Below, one piece after another: positions 25,191 to 33,095 of a DNA stretch of 47,597 bases. This stretch comes from RGIG4079 sp045637505 (GTDB taxonomy: Bacteria; Bacteroidota; Bacteroidia; Bacteroidales; Muribaculaceae), in NCBI GenBank assembly GCA_045637505.1, contig JAZTZO010000060.1:1-47597 (forward strand), given 5' to 3'. A model generated the notes under the pieces. That model searched no databases, had not been told where the DNA came from, and saw only the letters and a list, made by a program, of their open reading frames with translations. Position 1 is the stretch's first letter; each line of letters opens with the position of its first letter. The position numbers and the translations under genes are program-made.

Positions 25191-26204
25191 ATGACACCAA
25201 GTCAACCTATAAAAAAAGGACGCATAGGCTACCTCGATGCTCTTCGTGGTTTTACCATGATACTTGTAGTGTGTGTTCATGTTGCAACATATTCTAAAGT
25301 TAATGTAAATCCATATTCCGACTTTTTTGCTCTTTTCCGAATGCCATTATTTTTCTTCATCAGTGGATTTATTCTCTACAAAAAAGAGCATATTTGGGAC
25401 TTTTCTTCCTCTATCAAATTCCTATCCAAGAAGTTTTTAGTACAAATCATACCTACGGCGATTTTTCTTTCGCTATTTCTGTTTATTCTATCGGAGGAGT
25501 TTAAACAAAGAGGCCTAAATGGGTATTGGTTTACGGTTGCTTTATTTGAATACTTTATTGTTTATGTATTGTTCAATTTCATATGTCGAAAACAAATCAT
25601 AACCAACATCATCTTGGCCATCATAGGGGTTGTATTTTACTACCTCGCCTATGACCCCTTGCGTTTTAGCGACACACCCATTTTCAACGATTTTATAGTG
25701 CATCCCTTTGGGTTCTTTATATTCTTTCTTTTAGGCACAATAGTCAAGAAATATTTCGACAAAATGGGCCGTCAAATACTTGGCAACGACCTCATCATGA
25801 TGATAGTCATATCGTTAATGTTAGTGGGATCAATATTTTACATTAAAGGGTATTGCGTTGTATTTGAGACAAAATTGGTCCTTTCTATTCTTGGAATTAT
25901 ATCTTTCTTCTATTTCTTTATGAAGAACGGGGATTATATGGATAACTCACGAATAGGGAAGGGATTACAATTTATAGGTCGTCGCACACTCGACATCTAT
26001 CTGCTTCACTATTTCTTTGTAAACGGCTCTTTATCTTGGATTAAAAATTTCAGCATTAATTCTCCATCAATTAGATTTATCGCTTCAATACTCACAAGTT
26101 TCGTCATAATTGGCATTTGCCTTCTAATTAGCAAATTCCTTCGCACCAATCCTCTTTTAGGAAAAATACTTTTCGGTGCAAAAATGCCAATTAAGAAAGA
26201 TTGA
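25191..26204 (+). CDS. Acyltransferase 3 family membrane protein
   Basis: The 337-residue protein has about ten hydrophobic segments and the acyltransferase-3 N-terminal signature GRIGYLDALRGFTMILVVCV with the catalytic-type histidine in CVHVA (near residue 28), then FRMPLFFFISGF. Such enzymes transfer acetyl or other acyl groups from the cytoplasm to extracellular glycans, lipids or peptidoglycan; the acceptor here is unknown. The gene is more AT-rich than its neighbours and is bounded on both sides by closely similar hairpins, so it may have been inserted. Confidence 0.88.
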   Translation: MTPSQPIKKGRIGYLDALRGFTMILVVCVHVATYSKVNVNPYSDFFALFRMPLFFFISGFILYKKEHIWDFSSSIKFLSKKFLVQIIPTAIFLSLFLFILSEEFKQRGLNGYWFTVALFEYFIVYVLFNFICRKQIITNIILAIIGVVFYYLAYDPLRFSDTPIFNDFIVHPFGFFIFFLLGTIVKKYFDKMGRQILGNDLIMMIVISLMLVGSIFYIKGYCVVFETKLVLSILGIISFFYFFMKNGDYMDNSRIGKGLQFIGRRTLDIYLLHYFFVNGSLSWIKNFSINSPSIRFIASILTSFVIIGICLLISKFLRTNPLLGKILFGAKMPIKKD

Positions 26205-26218
26205 TTTTAACACAAAAT

Positions 26219-26246
26219 AGGGGAGTCTCTCACATGAGGCTCCCCT
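26219..26246. terminator. Terminator between convergent acyltransferase and DUF5723 genes
   Basis: AGGGGAGTCTC (26219-26229) pairs with GAGGCTCCCCT (26236-26246), one G-U pair, with T/A-rich flanks on both sides. It can serve both converging transcripts. Confidence 0.75.
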
Positions 26247-26273
26247 TATTGTTTTATGCTATTTGTCGGCCTA

Positions 26274-27638
26274 TTAGAATGGTATATTAACTCCTAAATT
26301 CACACTACCATTAGATGAAAGTGGAAGACCTTCTTTAGTGAGTTTGCCCAATGTGCGGTCCATTCCGAGGAATAGATTGAATCCTGTTACATTCACATTT
26401 GCCATCCATCCAAATCCCCATCCATAGGTGCCAACTGCTACATTTGCGCCCAATGAGAGAGGTTTTACTGGATTAATATTAGCGCCTAATCTAAACTCGG
26501 TCCATGTGTAATCACCTTGGAAGCGTGTAGAGTTAAGAAGACCAAATTTTAATTTGTCATATACTGGGAGAGCAAATTCGGCTCCAATATTGAGTGTTGC
26601 AGCAAGAGTAGTGGTGCGAGGCCCCATATCCCCCTTGTCTTCAAGCTCATAAATTGCCGAGAGATCATCAACCATCTTCTCCAACTCATCGCCAATAAAG
26701 TTGGGCGCATCGGCATCAACGCTAAACGAATATGCGTCGGTAGTGAACGACTTGTCACCACCTGTCGATGCCACCATATTATTATTCCACTTGATATAAC
26801 CGAGGTCGAGCAATGCAACACTTATTGACCAATATTTATTAGGCTTAAACTCTGCCCCAAGGTCAACTGCCATACCAAATCCATTTAATCCCGATTCGTC
26901 GGCCTCCATACCACTCACATATTCATGATTGGTGGCTTCATTTATCTCTGTTTCGTAGTTCAATCCCTTCACACTTGCTTGAATTTCGGCATTAGTCACA
27001 GCGCTCCAAGCATCTTCACCAAGGGTCAATTGTGCTTTATTAAAACGAGCATCAACATTTGCTCCACCAAGGATAAATTTCACAGCACCACCTATGCGCC
27101 ATTTATCACCAAGTTGATGAGAGTGACCAAGAGCAATCTCGCCATATACATCGGTGTGGATATCAAAGTTTGAGATATCATATGTTTTATTTTCAAGACC
27201 CTCTTTCATAAAAGAGAAAAGAGTTTTAGGAATAAGCGAATTAATATTCCCCTTCACATTGATGCTCACCGTGTTATAGCCATTAAACGCCTTAAATCCA
27301 GCACTCATCAAACTGAAATTCATATCGCCACCCAATCGGCTCAAGTCGTTTATGTCATTAAGGAATGATGCATCTACTGCCGGATTAAGGAATGTTGTAG
27401 TTTGTCCATCAACATTATAAAAAATATTCTCCAACCCTATCGTACCACGCATTGCTGCATTAATATTTCCCACAGCAGGGATTGATATGTAGTTTTTCTC
27501 ATTTCCAAATGCCGGATTGAGTTCATGACGATGGGTATAGCCTTCGATAAAATAGGCCGAGTTAGTATTTTGAGCCACTGCACCAAATGACAAAACCGCA
27601 GTAGCCGAAAGTATCGCTGTTTTAATATATTTATTCAT
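26274..27638 (-). CDS. DUF5723 family outer-membrane protein
   Basis: The start was placed at ATG 27638 (MNKYIKTAILSATAVLSFGA), four codons inside the longest frame, because this gives a clean signal peptide ending GAVAQ. The mature protein of about 430 residues has the DUF5723 pattern: AYFIEGYTHRHELNPAFGNE, NYISIPAVGNIN and alternating beta strands to the last residues (SVNLGVNIPF), as in FadL/PorV-like beta-barrels. It should lie in the outer membrane. Its role is unknown. It begins 22 nt after the stop of the preceding lipoprotein gene, so the two form an operon. Confidence 0.8.
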   Translation of the reverse strand: MNKYIKTAILSATAVLSFGAVAQNTNSAYFIEGYTHRHELNPAFGNEKNYISIPAVGNINAAMRGTIGLENIFYNVDGQTTTFLNPAVDASFLNDINDLSRLGGDMNFSLMSAGFKAFNGYNTVSINVKGNINSLIPKTLFSFMKEGLENKTYDISNFDIHTDVYGEIALGHSHQLGDKWRIGGAVKFILGGANVDARFNKAQLTLGEDAWSAVTNAEIQASVKGLNYETEINEATNHEYVSGMEADESGLNGFGMAVDLGAEFKPNKYWSISVALLDLGYIKWNNNMVASTGGDKSFTTDAYSFSVDADAPNFIGDELEKMVDDLSAIYELEDKGDMGPRTTTLAATLNIGAEFALPVYDKLKFGLLNSTRFQGDYTWTEFRLGANINPVKPLSLGANVAVGTYGWGFGWMANVNVTGFNLFLGMDRTLGKLTKEGLPLSSNGSVNLGVNIPF

Positions 27639-27660
27639 AATTTGTGACAATTTTTACGGT

Positions 27661-29421
27661 TTAAAATTCAGTTAAATAGCTTCCCGACACTTTCACCTTG
27701 AGGTTTTTAAGAATAATATGTTCGTCAGGGCGAAGAGTTTGACCTGTTGCCTTGGCTTTTGCCACAAATACCACACCATCAAGATGCTCTATTTTACCAG
27801 CCATTTTAATGTGTAATGGAGAATCCTCCACACCTGTTTCTAAATGGAAACCTTCAATTACCACATCCTCTATTTGATTACCATCGCGGTCGATGGGGTA
27901 ACCTGTGATTTCTACATCTACAGGAAGGTCGTTGGTCACCAAAGCTTCAATTTGGAGAGATTTGATTGAGAACTTGTCCATATCCTCGTTCCACCAACCT
28001 TTTTCGGTACTTGAATACACGATTTGAGAACCTTCCTTGAGTTGAAGAGGAGCAAAGATTGTGTAACAGCCACTCATTTTGCCAAGATTTGTTCCAATAG
28101 GGAAATGAGCAATTTTTTGTTTAGGAATACATGGATTATCGAGTGAAATACCTATTGAGCGAGGCAATCCTTTGCCCGAAAGTATATTTGCGAAAGATGA
28201 GAACGGAATATGTTGAGCATTCACAAATTTACCCCAATAGTTGCCTTGTCCTGGATCAACGGGCGACAAGCAGAATTGGCATCCTTGACATCCATTGCAA
28301 GCCAATTCAAAGTAGGGATTATCAAGCGAATACTTTTGATCGGGTTGACCAGGGCGTTTTGCTGTTAAGGTCAATCCTGTTTGCGCATGAAGACCATAGT
28401 TTGTACCCAATGGGTTGCTGAAGCACACATACACTTGTGGATTTACAAGCACAATATTGGTCTCTTCTTGGCTCAAAATTGTGGGGATACCGGTAATAGG
28501 GATATCGGCAATTTCAATACCTTCCAAGTTATATTGAATTGTTCCGCCAAACATTTCAACATTAATGTTGCCCATCGAGAACAAGATTTTCAAGTCGGCA
28601 GTTGATGGAAGCCCTTCTAATGTTTTTATATCGCTCATTCCCACCACTACATGACCGGTGTGAATGCCTATTTCATCTTTGAATGATATTGAGTGAGTAT
28701 CGTAGTCAAATACTACTCCAGCCTTCTTCACATCAACTTCGGTAATCGACATTTTAAATGTGGCTTTAGTGCCCTCTACAACCAAGCCACCAATCTCCAC
28801 AATACCAGTTTCGGGGTCATAGATACCTATATTTGTTTCGCCAGTCAAGCCCTTTGGCAATCGCATTGTGAAATCTTCCAATGTCCATGACTTGATGTTT
28901 TTTTCCAAGCCCTCGGCAACAAGGTCGATTGTTATATCAAAGTTTGCACCTATCAAGTCGATATCCACGATATAGTCCGAGATGTTTGATGCTTTGTATT
29001 CAAACTCACTCACCTGACGACCTATATCAAATACCAATGGGAAAGTTGGTAGGGTAGGGAGCGCCTTTGTTGATGAAGGCGTGTTGCCATTTCCCAATAG
29101 TTTAATTGTTGTTATTATTGGAGCCACCGATGGCGCAGGAATATTTATAGCAGGAACAATAATATCATCGGTCGTATATGTACCCGAGTCAATCAACACA
29201 TACTCGCCATTAATCACTTGAATGTGCCCAGTATCTTCAATGCTTATAAACTCCTTCATTGCTATCTCATCAATATCGAGAGGTAGCACAAGGTCTTTTA
29301 CTTGAAGCTCAGCGGTTGTATCAACATTCGACAGGTCGTAATTCTCATCAATACAACCAGTCGCGACAAACGCACTTGCCAACACCACGATGGCAGAACG
29401 CAATAATGATTTGGTTTTCAT
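27661..29421 (-). CDS. Large hypothetical lipoprotein with CxxCxxCxxC motif
   Basis: The 586-residue protein has a lipoprotein signal (lipobox VATGC, Cys23) and a mature part of beta-rich segments with repeated hydrophobic-Gly patterns (MKEFISIEDTGHIQVINGEY; FDIGRQVSEFEYKASNISDY), suggesting several immunoglobulin-like or similar beta domains. An unusual feature is ACNGCQGCQFC at residues 375-384, four cysteines spaced CxxCxxCxxC. I do not recognise a named family. It heads an operon with the DUF5723 barrel, so the pair may act together at the outer membrane (inference). Confidence 0.7.
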   Translation of the reverse strand: MKTKSLLRSAIVVLASAFVATGCIDENYDLSNVDTTAELQVKDLVLPLDIDEIAMKEFISIEDTGHIQVINGEYVLIDSGTYTTDDIIVPAINIPAPSVAPIITTIKLLGNGNTPSSTKALPTLPTFPLVFDIGRQVSEFEYKASNISDYIVDIDLIGANFDITIDLVAEGLEKNIKSWTLEDFTMRLPKGLTGETNIGIYDPETGIVEIGGLVVEGTKATFKMSITEVDVKKAGVVFDYDTHSISFKDEIGIHTGHVVVGMSDIKTLEGLPSTADLKILFSMGNINVEMFGGTIQYNLEGIEIADIPITGIPTILSQEETNIVLVNPQVYVCFSNPLGTNYGLHAQTGLTLTAKRPGQPDQKYSLDNPYFELACNGCQGCQFCLSPVDPGQGNYWGKFVNAQHIPFSSFANILSGKGLPRSIGISLDNPCIPKQKIAHFPIGTNLGKMSGCYTIFAPLQLKEGSQIVYSSTEKGWWNEDMDKFSIKSLQIEALVTNDLPVDVEITGYPIDRDGNQIEDVVIEGFHLETGVEDSPLHIKMAGKIEHLDGVVFVAKAKATGQTLRPDEHIILKNLKVKVSGSYLTEF

Positions 29422-29459
29422 CTAAATTATTGGGGTTAATATTGGTATTAGTTTTTTTG

Positions 29460-29467
29460 CAAATATA
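29460..29467 (-). promoter_or_regulatory. -7 box of the lipoprotein-DUF5723 operon
   Basis: On the minus strand TATATTTG is a full -7 match, 38 nt before the start codon. Several TTTG runs lie upstream, but none at the standard 19-21 nt spacing. Confidence 0.5.
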
Positions 29468-29576
29468 GTAAACTTTTGCAAAAAAATCATTCAAAATCTA
29501 TCAAAGACATGTTTTTCTATATATAAATCACCTCTATTCATATCAATTTAACCCCTAAATTCAGATGTTTTTTCTA

Positions 29577-29771
29577 TCATTTTTCGCACCCCTCTCCCAT
29601 CAATGAGCCGTAAGGGTAATAATGATTAATCTGTTGAACAACTCCGTTTTGATTCAACACCACACAATTATTACCCTGATAGTCTTTCAGGTAATAATAT
29701 CGCATGCTGCCCGAAATATACCCGGCAGGGGTAGTTATCATATTGGAATTATTAAAAAGGGGCGCAATCAT
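29577..29771 (-). pseudogene. Remnant of an Rhs-family core (YD-repeat) gene
   Basis: The 64-residue frame contains YYYLKDYQGNNCVVLNQNG followed by VVQQINHYYPYGSLM, which is the characteristic strand order of the Rhs/YD-repeat core just before the variable toxin tip. A complete Rhs protein is usually over 1000 residues and continues past this point with a YKYNGKE/YDYGAR-type segment; here a stop follows 6 residues after YPYGSLM. There is no other Rhs sequence nearby. The frame is continuous with the preceding gene apart from its TAG stop. It is read as a broken leftover of a polymorphic toxin locus; the short frame may still be transcribed. Confidence 0.8.
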
Positions 29772-29780
29772 AAAATTGTA

Positions 29781-30467
29781 CTACTTATTTGATTTCGTTT
29801 TATAATATATTATTGGCAAACCGATTATTATCAGAATTAGCAACGGAATCACAAAGGTCAAATGAGGCTTATGTAACACGGCAAACCATATATTTCGCTG
29901 TCTATACCACGTTTTTGCATCAATCTCACGTTCCATTGTCGCTATATCATAAAATTTTGTATCGTCCTTAAAAATAATTGAATCCCCGAACAACGCATCT
30001 TCAACCGCAAAAGTTATCGCTTTATACCCTTCATAATCAACACCATAATCTGTTATATAATAACATGAATCTAATTGTAATTTATGTTTTGATTTAAAAC
30101 GTTCTCCAAAAGAAAAATTACATATCATCAATACCGAATCAGAAAATACATTTACATCAAATTTCAAATCAGATTCAGATAGCAAAATCCGGTTTTTATA
30201 TCTTACAATAGAATTTTCCAAGGTATCAATTTGGGATACTACAAATTTATGCCTGCTACTATTTGTCAGATTTCTATATTTTATATATTGTTGAATTTCA
30301 TCTCCATCTTTATTAGGGACAACATATCTTGGATGATATCTTGTATCAGGGCCAAACGCACACGCTAAAAACCAAAAAGCATTAAATGCCAAAATTAATA
30401 ATATACACAACAAAATATATAATATATATTTATTAAAATCGCATTTTCTCATAATATAATATTTCAT
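29781..30467 (-). CDS. Hypothetical two-TM protein of the immunity-like array
   Basis: The start was placed at ATG 30467, which overlaps the stop of the upstream gene (TAATG), giving 228 residues; the frame is open 29 codons further but inside the neighbour. A membrane segment near the N-terminus (about 12-37; YILYILLCILLILAFNAFWF) and one near the C-terminus (about 198-220; LTFVIPLLILIIIGLPIIYY) enclose a soluble domain of about 150 residues with beta-rich stretches. I know no family. By position after immunity-like paralogues and before the Rhs remnant, a membrane immunity protein is plausible but unproven. Confidence 0.55.
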   Translation of the reverse strand: MKYYIMRKCDFNKYILYILLCILLILAFNAFWFLACAFGPDTRYHPRYVVPNKDGDEIQQYIKYRNLTNSSRHKFVVSQIDTLENSIVRYKNRILLSESDLKFDVNVFSDSVLMICNFSFGERFKSKHKLQLDSCYYITDYGVDYEGYKAITFAVEDALFGDSIIFKDDTKFYDIATMEREIDAKTWYRQRNIWFAVLHKPHLTFVIPLLILIIIGLPIIYYKTKSNK

Positions 30468-30859
30468 TACTTCAACCAATAATATAACATAAATATAGGG
30501 TTCAGTTTCAGCAGATAAACATTTGAAAATAACATCGACGCCCCTATTTCCCATGCAGTACCTTTCAATGATGGGTATTCAAAATTTGGGAATCGAGACT
30601 CTTTTATATCCTCGGCATCATTTTTGAACCATCTATCTAATCTAATATACTTACAATGTAACTCATCCAATATTGTCAGTATTACATTGACATACTTCTG
30701 TTCCACTAATAAATATTCTTCAAGAGTAAACAATTTGTCGTCAAATATTTTTCCAATATCACTATAATCTGTCCATTCATCTTTTGTATAACACCCATTT
30801 ACATAATTCCATGGTGGATATTTTGTTATAGTATGCTGTTTATTTGTATTTCGTTTCAT
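30467..30859 (-). CDS. Truncated paralogue of the 169-residue immunity-like protein
   Basis: The first 90 or so of 130 residues are almost identical to those of the gene at 30922-31431 (shared YPPWNYVNGCY, EEYLLVEQKYVNVILTILDE, LDRWFKNDAEDIKESRFPN). After FPN the two diverge abruptly: this copy continues with about 35 unrelated residues ending IFMLYYWLK, whereas the other has a charged helical C-terminus. This is a partial duplication with a new tail, so the product may be non-functional. The stop is coupled (TAATG) to the next gene. Confidence 0.6.
   Translation of the reverse strand: MKRNTNKQHTITKYPPWNYVNGCYTKDEWTDYSDIGKIFDDKLFTLEEYLLVEQKYVNVILTILDELHCKYIRLDRWFKNDAEDIKESRFPNFEYPSLKGTAWEIGASMLFSNVYLLKLNPIFMLYYWLK
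30577..30825 (-). repeat. Copy I of a 249-bp duplicated segment
   Basis: This stretch matches 31161-31409 at an offset of exactly 584 bp, with only scattered substitutions and no visible gaps. It covers most of the shared 5' part of the two immunity-like genes. The high DNA identity means the duplication is recent or kept uniform by gene conversion. Confidence 0.85.
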
Positions 30860-30921
30860 ATGTCCATCCTTTTTGGGGCAATTTTTTATAGTTGTATTGC
30901 AAAGGATTGTTGAGATTCTTT

Positions 30922-31431
30922 TTATCTTGGGTCTAAGTATAGTCCTTCTTTTTCGACTATTTCTCTCAATCTTTTTTCTTTTAATTCACATTGCACATAC
31001 ATATAGAAATCCCAACCAAATTCAATGAGTAGCTTACTTTTTTTATTCCTCAATCTTGCACCTAAATAATTTCTTAATATTAAACGAATAATTTTATCAA
31101 TATTAACCCTATCAATACGATTTCCCCTTTTTTGACTTTGTGCAAATCGCAATAATGGATAATCAACATTTGGGAATCGAGACTCTTTTATATCCTCGGC
31201 ATCATTTTTGAACCATCTATCTAATCTAATATACTTACAATGTAACTCATCCAATATTGTCAGTATTACATTGACATACTTCTGTTCTACTAATAAATAT
31301 TCTTCAAGAGTAAACAATTTGTCGTCAAAGACTTTTCCAATATCACTATAATCAGTCCATTCATCTTTTATATAACACCCATTTACATAGTTCCATGGTG
31401 GATATTTTACAATTTCACTTCTATTTTTCAT
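30922..31431 (-). CDS. Immunity-like hypothetical protein (intact paralogue)
   Basis: The 169-residue cytosolic protein has no signal or membrane segment. Its N-terminal 95 residues carry conserved aromatic and acidic positions (NYVNGCYIKDEWTDYSDIG; LDRWFKNDAEDIKES), and its C-terminal part is helical and basic (IIRLILRNYLGARLRNKKSK). Size, acidic N-terminal half, duplication next door and an Rhs remnant downstream fit an immunity protein to a polymorphic toxin; the toxin class cannot be told. No named family is recognised. Confidence 0.6.
   Translation of the reverse strand: MKNRSEIVKYPPWNYVNGCYIKDEWTDYSDIGKVFDDKLFTLEEYLLVEQKYVNVILTILDELHCKYIRLDRWFKNDAEDIKESRFPNVDYPLLRFAQSQKRGNRIDRVNIDKIIRLILRNYLGARLRNKKSKLLIEFGWDFYMYVQCELKEKRLREIVEKEGLYLDPR
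31161..31409 (-). repeat. Copy II of the 249-bp duplicated segment
   Basis: Partner of 30577-30825. It lies inside the intact 169-residue gene; the boundary at 31161 corresponds to residues just after SRFPN, where the two proteins diverge. Confidence 0.85.
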
Positions 31432-31441
31432 CCTATAGCAA

Positions 31442-31511
31442 TTATCACTTCAAAAAATTCCTCTCCTGATTTTAATTTATACCTTTATTGTGCCATTAGG
31501 TTTTCGGGGTA
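31442..31511 (-). pseudogene. Degenerate 3' fragment of a paralogue of the 220-residue gene
   Basis: Immediately after the stop of the 31512-32207 gene, the minus strand reads IPRKPNGTIKV, then a stop, then IKIRRGIF and another stop. The intact 220-residue protein at 32225-32887 has SIPRKPNDTIKVYIK at its C-terminal end. The fragment is therefore a leftover of a second copy, with Tyr turned into a stop. Confidence 0.7.
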
Positions 31512-31512
31512 T
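31479..31512. repeat. 34-nt direct repeat, copy A
   Basis: This stretch equals 32291-32324 except for one base. The two copies bracket the 231-residue gene and the 3' end of the 220-residue gene, at an offset of 812 bp. Confidence 0.85.
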
Positions 31513-32207
31513 CATCTTTTGTCTGTTTTTATTAATCCCCATTTACTACCTTTAAGCTCTGTTGCAATCCAATAATACTTTTTATAATCAAAAGTAGCTC
31601 CCGTCTTACAACATTTTTGTGGCCAACCCTTGTATCTCCATTTTGCAAGAGTTTCAAATGGGACTCCTTGCAAAAATGCGGTATATTCATACTTATCAAG
31701 TGCTATTATCGCTGCAATATCATATTTCCCATTATCAAGATAATATTTTTCATAATATCCTTTTTTTATATCTTCAAATAGTTTATTATACAAAGTTTTC
31801 ACCTCATCATTTTTTATTCTATGATGATATAGCAAATTTAATATATCAAAAGGTAGTTTTGAATAATCTTTGATCTTTGGCTCTCCTGATTTATTATATC
31901 TAACCATTAATTTCACCAACCCCCATTTATTGGGTTCATATTCTGTTGCCATCCAAAAATAATCCTTATAATTGAATTTTTCGCCAGTTTTACAACACTC
32001 TTGAGGCCATCCATCATAACGCCACTGTGCTAAAACCGTAAGTGGTACACCAAAACAATACGCATTATATTCAAATTTATCCATGCATATTGCAGTTGCC
32101 AAATCATATTCTTGCCCATCTTCTTGATTTTCCATTATTATATCGATATAATCAATGGCTTGAGATTCCGAAATTTCATTATAATATAACGCTTTTAATA
32201 TATCCAT
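31512..32207 (-). CDS. Hypothetical protein with two tandem W/Y-rich domains (immunity-like array)
   Basis: The 231-residue cytosolic protein is built from two copies of one domain. Repeat 1 (about 35-110) has KFEYNAYCFGVPL, LAQWRYDGWPQECCKTG and NKWGLVK; repeat 2 (about 160-231) has KYEYTAFLQGVPFETLAKWR, YKGWPQKCCKTG and SKWGLIK. Conserved Trp, Tyr, Gly-Trp-Pro and a Cys-Cys pair define a motif I do not recognise. It starts 17 nt after the 220-residue gene and is flanked by 34-nt direct repeats. A double-headed immunity or binding protein is possible (inference). Confidence 0.6.
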   Translation of the reverse strand: MDILKALYYNEISESQAIDYIDIIMENQEDGQEYDLATAICMDKFEYNAYCFGVPLTVLAQWRYDGWPQECCKTGEKFNYKDYFWMATEYEPNKWGLVKLMVRYNKSGEPKIKDYSKLPFDILNLLYHHRIKNDEVKTLYNKLFEDIKKGYYEKYYLDNGKYDIAAIIALDKYEYTAFLQGVPFETLAKWRYKGWPQKCCKTGATFDYKKYYWIATELKGSKWGLIKTDKR

Positions 32208-32224
32208 ATCGTTTATTATTAAAT

Positions 32225-32887
32225 TTATTTTCGGACAAATATTACCATATCCTCAATGTGTTTATATGGTAACTGTTTTGATTTGATATATACCTTTATT
32301 GTGTCATTAGGTTTTCGGGGTATTGATGCTGAATAAAAATTGTCATATAAATCTTTTGCAATTCTACCAAAATCATCGGCATGAAGTTCCCATTTGTCGT
32401 AATCAAAATATGATAAATTCAAAATTATATTAAACCGATTTTGATTAATCTCAATAGAGTCATTATCCTTTTTAATATACTCATTTTCAACAAAACAATA
32501 ATTAAAAAACGGGGCAATCATATTATTATCATTTGATAATATCTCATATTCCCACAAGAAGGAATTATTTTGTTTTGATTGTGCCATGGTATAACTACCT
32601 AAATATTGAGAATAACTAGACCTAAATGGCAACAATCCACAAGCAATATAGCATATACAACTCGACAAAATATTTATTGCCAACAAAACGCCTAATCGCA
32701 CATATTGCTTATGTTTTATCAAAATACATGAAATCAATACACACACTACATAACAACAAACGATTAGAAATTTCAGCAATAATGGGCTCTGCATTTCTAT
32801 TGAATCATAATACAGATATATACCCAATAATAGTATTACTATCAAACATTGCCATTTCCAGAAACGCATATATCGAATCTTACTCAT
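32225..32887 (-). CDS. Hypothetical multi-TM protein heading the immunity-like array
   Basis: The 220-residue protein has about four membrane segments in its first 110 residues (WQCLIVILLLGIYLYY; LKFLIVCCYVVCVLISCIL; LGVLLAINILSSCICYIACG) and a soluble C-terminal domain of about 110 residues ending in the SIPRKPNDTIKVYIK segment. No family is recognised. A degenerate second copy of its 3' end lies 700 bp downstream. It is the first gene of the minus-strand AT-rich run; no convincing -7 box is seen between it and argS. Confidence 0.55.
   Translation of the reverse strand: MSKIRYMRFWKWQCLIVILLLGIYLYYDSIEMQSPLLLKFLIVCCYVVCVLISCILIKHKQYVRLGVLLAINILSSCICYIACGLLPFRSSYSQYLGSYTMAQSKQNNSFLWEYEILSNDNNMIAPFFNYCFVENEYIKKDNDSIEINQNRFNIILNLSYFDYDKWELHADDFGRIAKDLYDNFYSASIPRKPNDTIKVYIKSKQLPYKHIEDMVIFVRK
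32291..32324. repeat. 34-nt direct repeat, copy B
   Basis: Partner of 31479-31512 (one mismatch). It lies within the 3' part of the intact 220-residue gene, coding for IPRKPNDTIKVY. Confidence 0.85.
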
Positions 32888-33059
32888 AATTACTTTTATA
32901 GAAAAGATTGTTTTATCTTTAATTACAAATTTCCCTAAATTAGATGAATTTTCCTATCAATTTTGGTTGCTTTTCATTCTTTTTAACAATAACTACTGCA
33001 ATTTATGCAATATCAAAATATTAAAAGCAATAGATGTGATAATATTCTATCATTTTTCG

Positions 33060-33067
33060 TAACTTTG
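33060..33067 (+). promoter_or_regulatory. -7 box of argS
   Basis: TAACTTTG, a full -7 match, lies 28 nt before the argS start. A possible degenerate -33 (TGTG, 33035-33038) is 21 nt upstream. Confidence 0.6.
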
Positions 33068-33095
33068 TAGCATTAATAACTAAATTAGGAAAATT

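Noticed and set aside
30468..30554. Longer start for the two-TM gene at 30554
   Set aside because: The extra codons lie within the upstream gene; the TAATG overlap at 30467 gives a coupled start directly before the first membrane segment.
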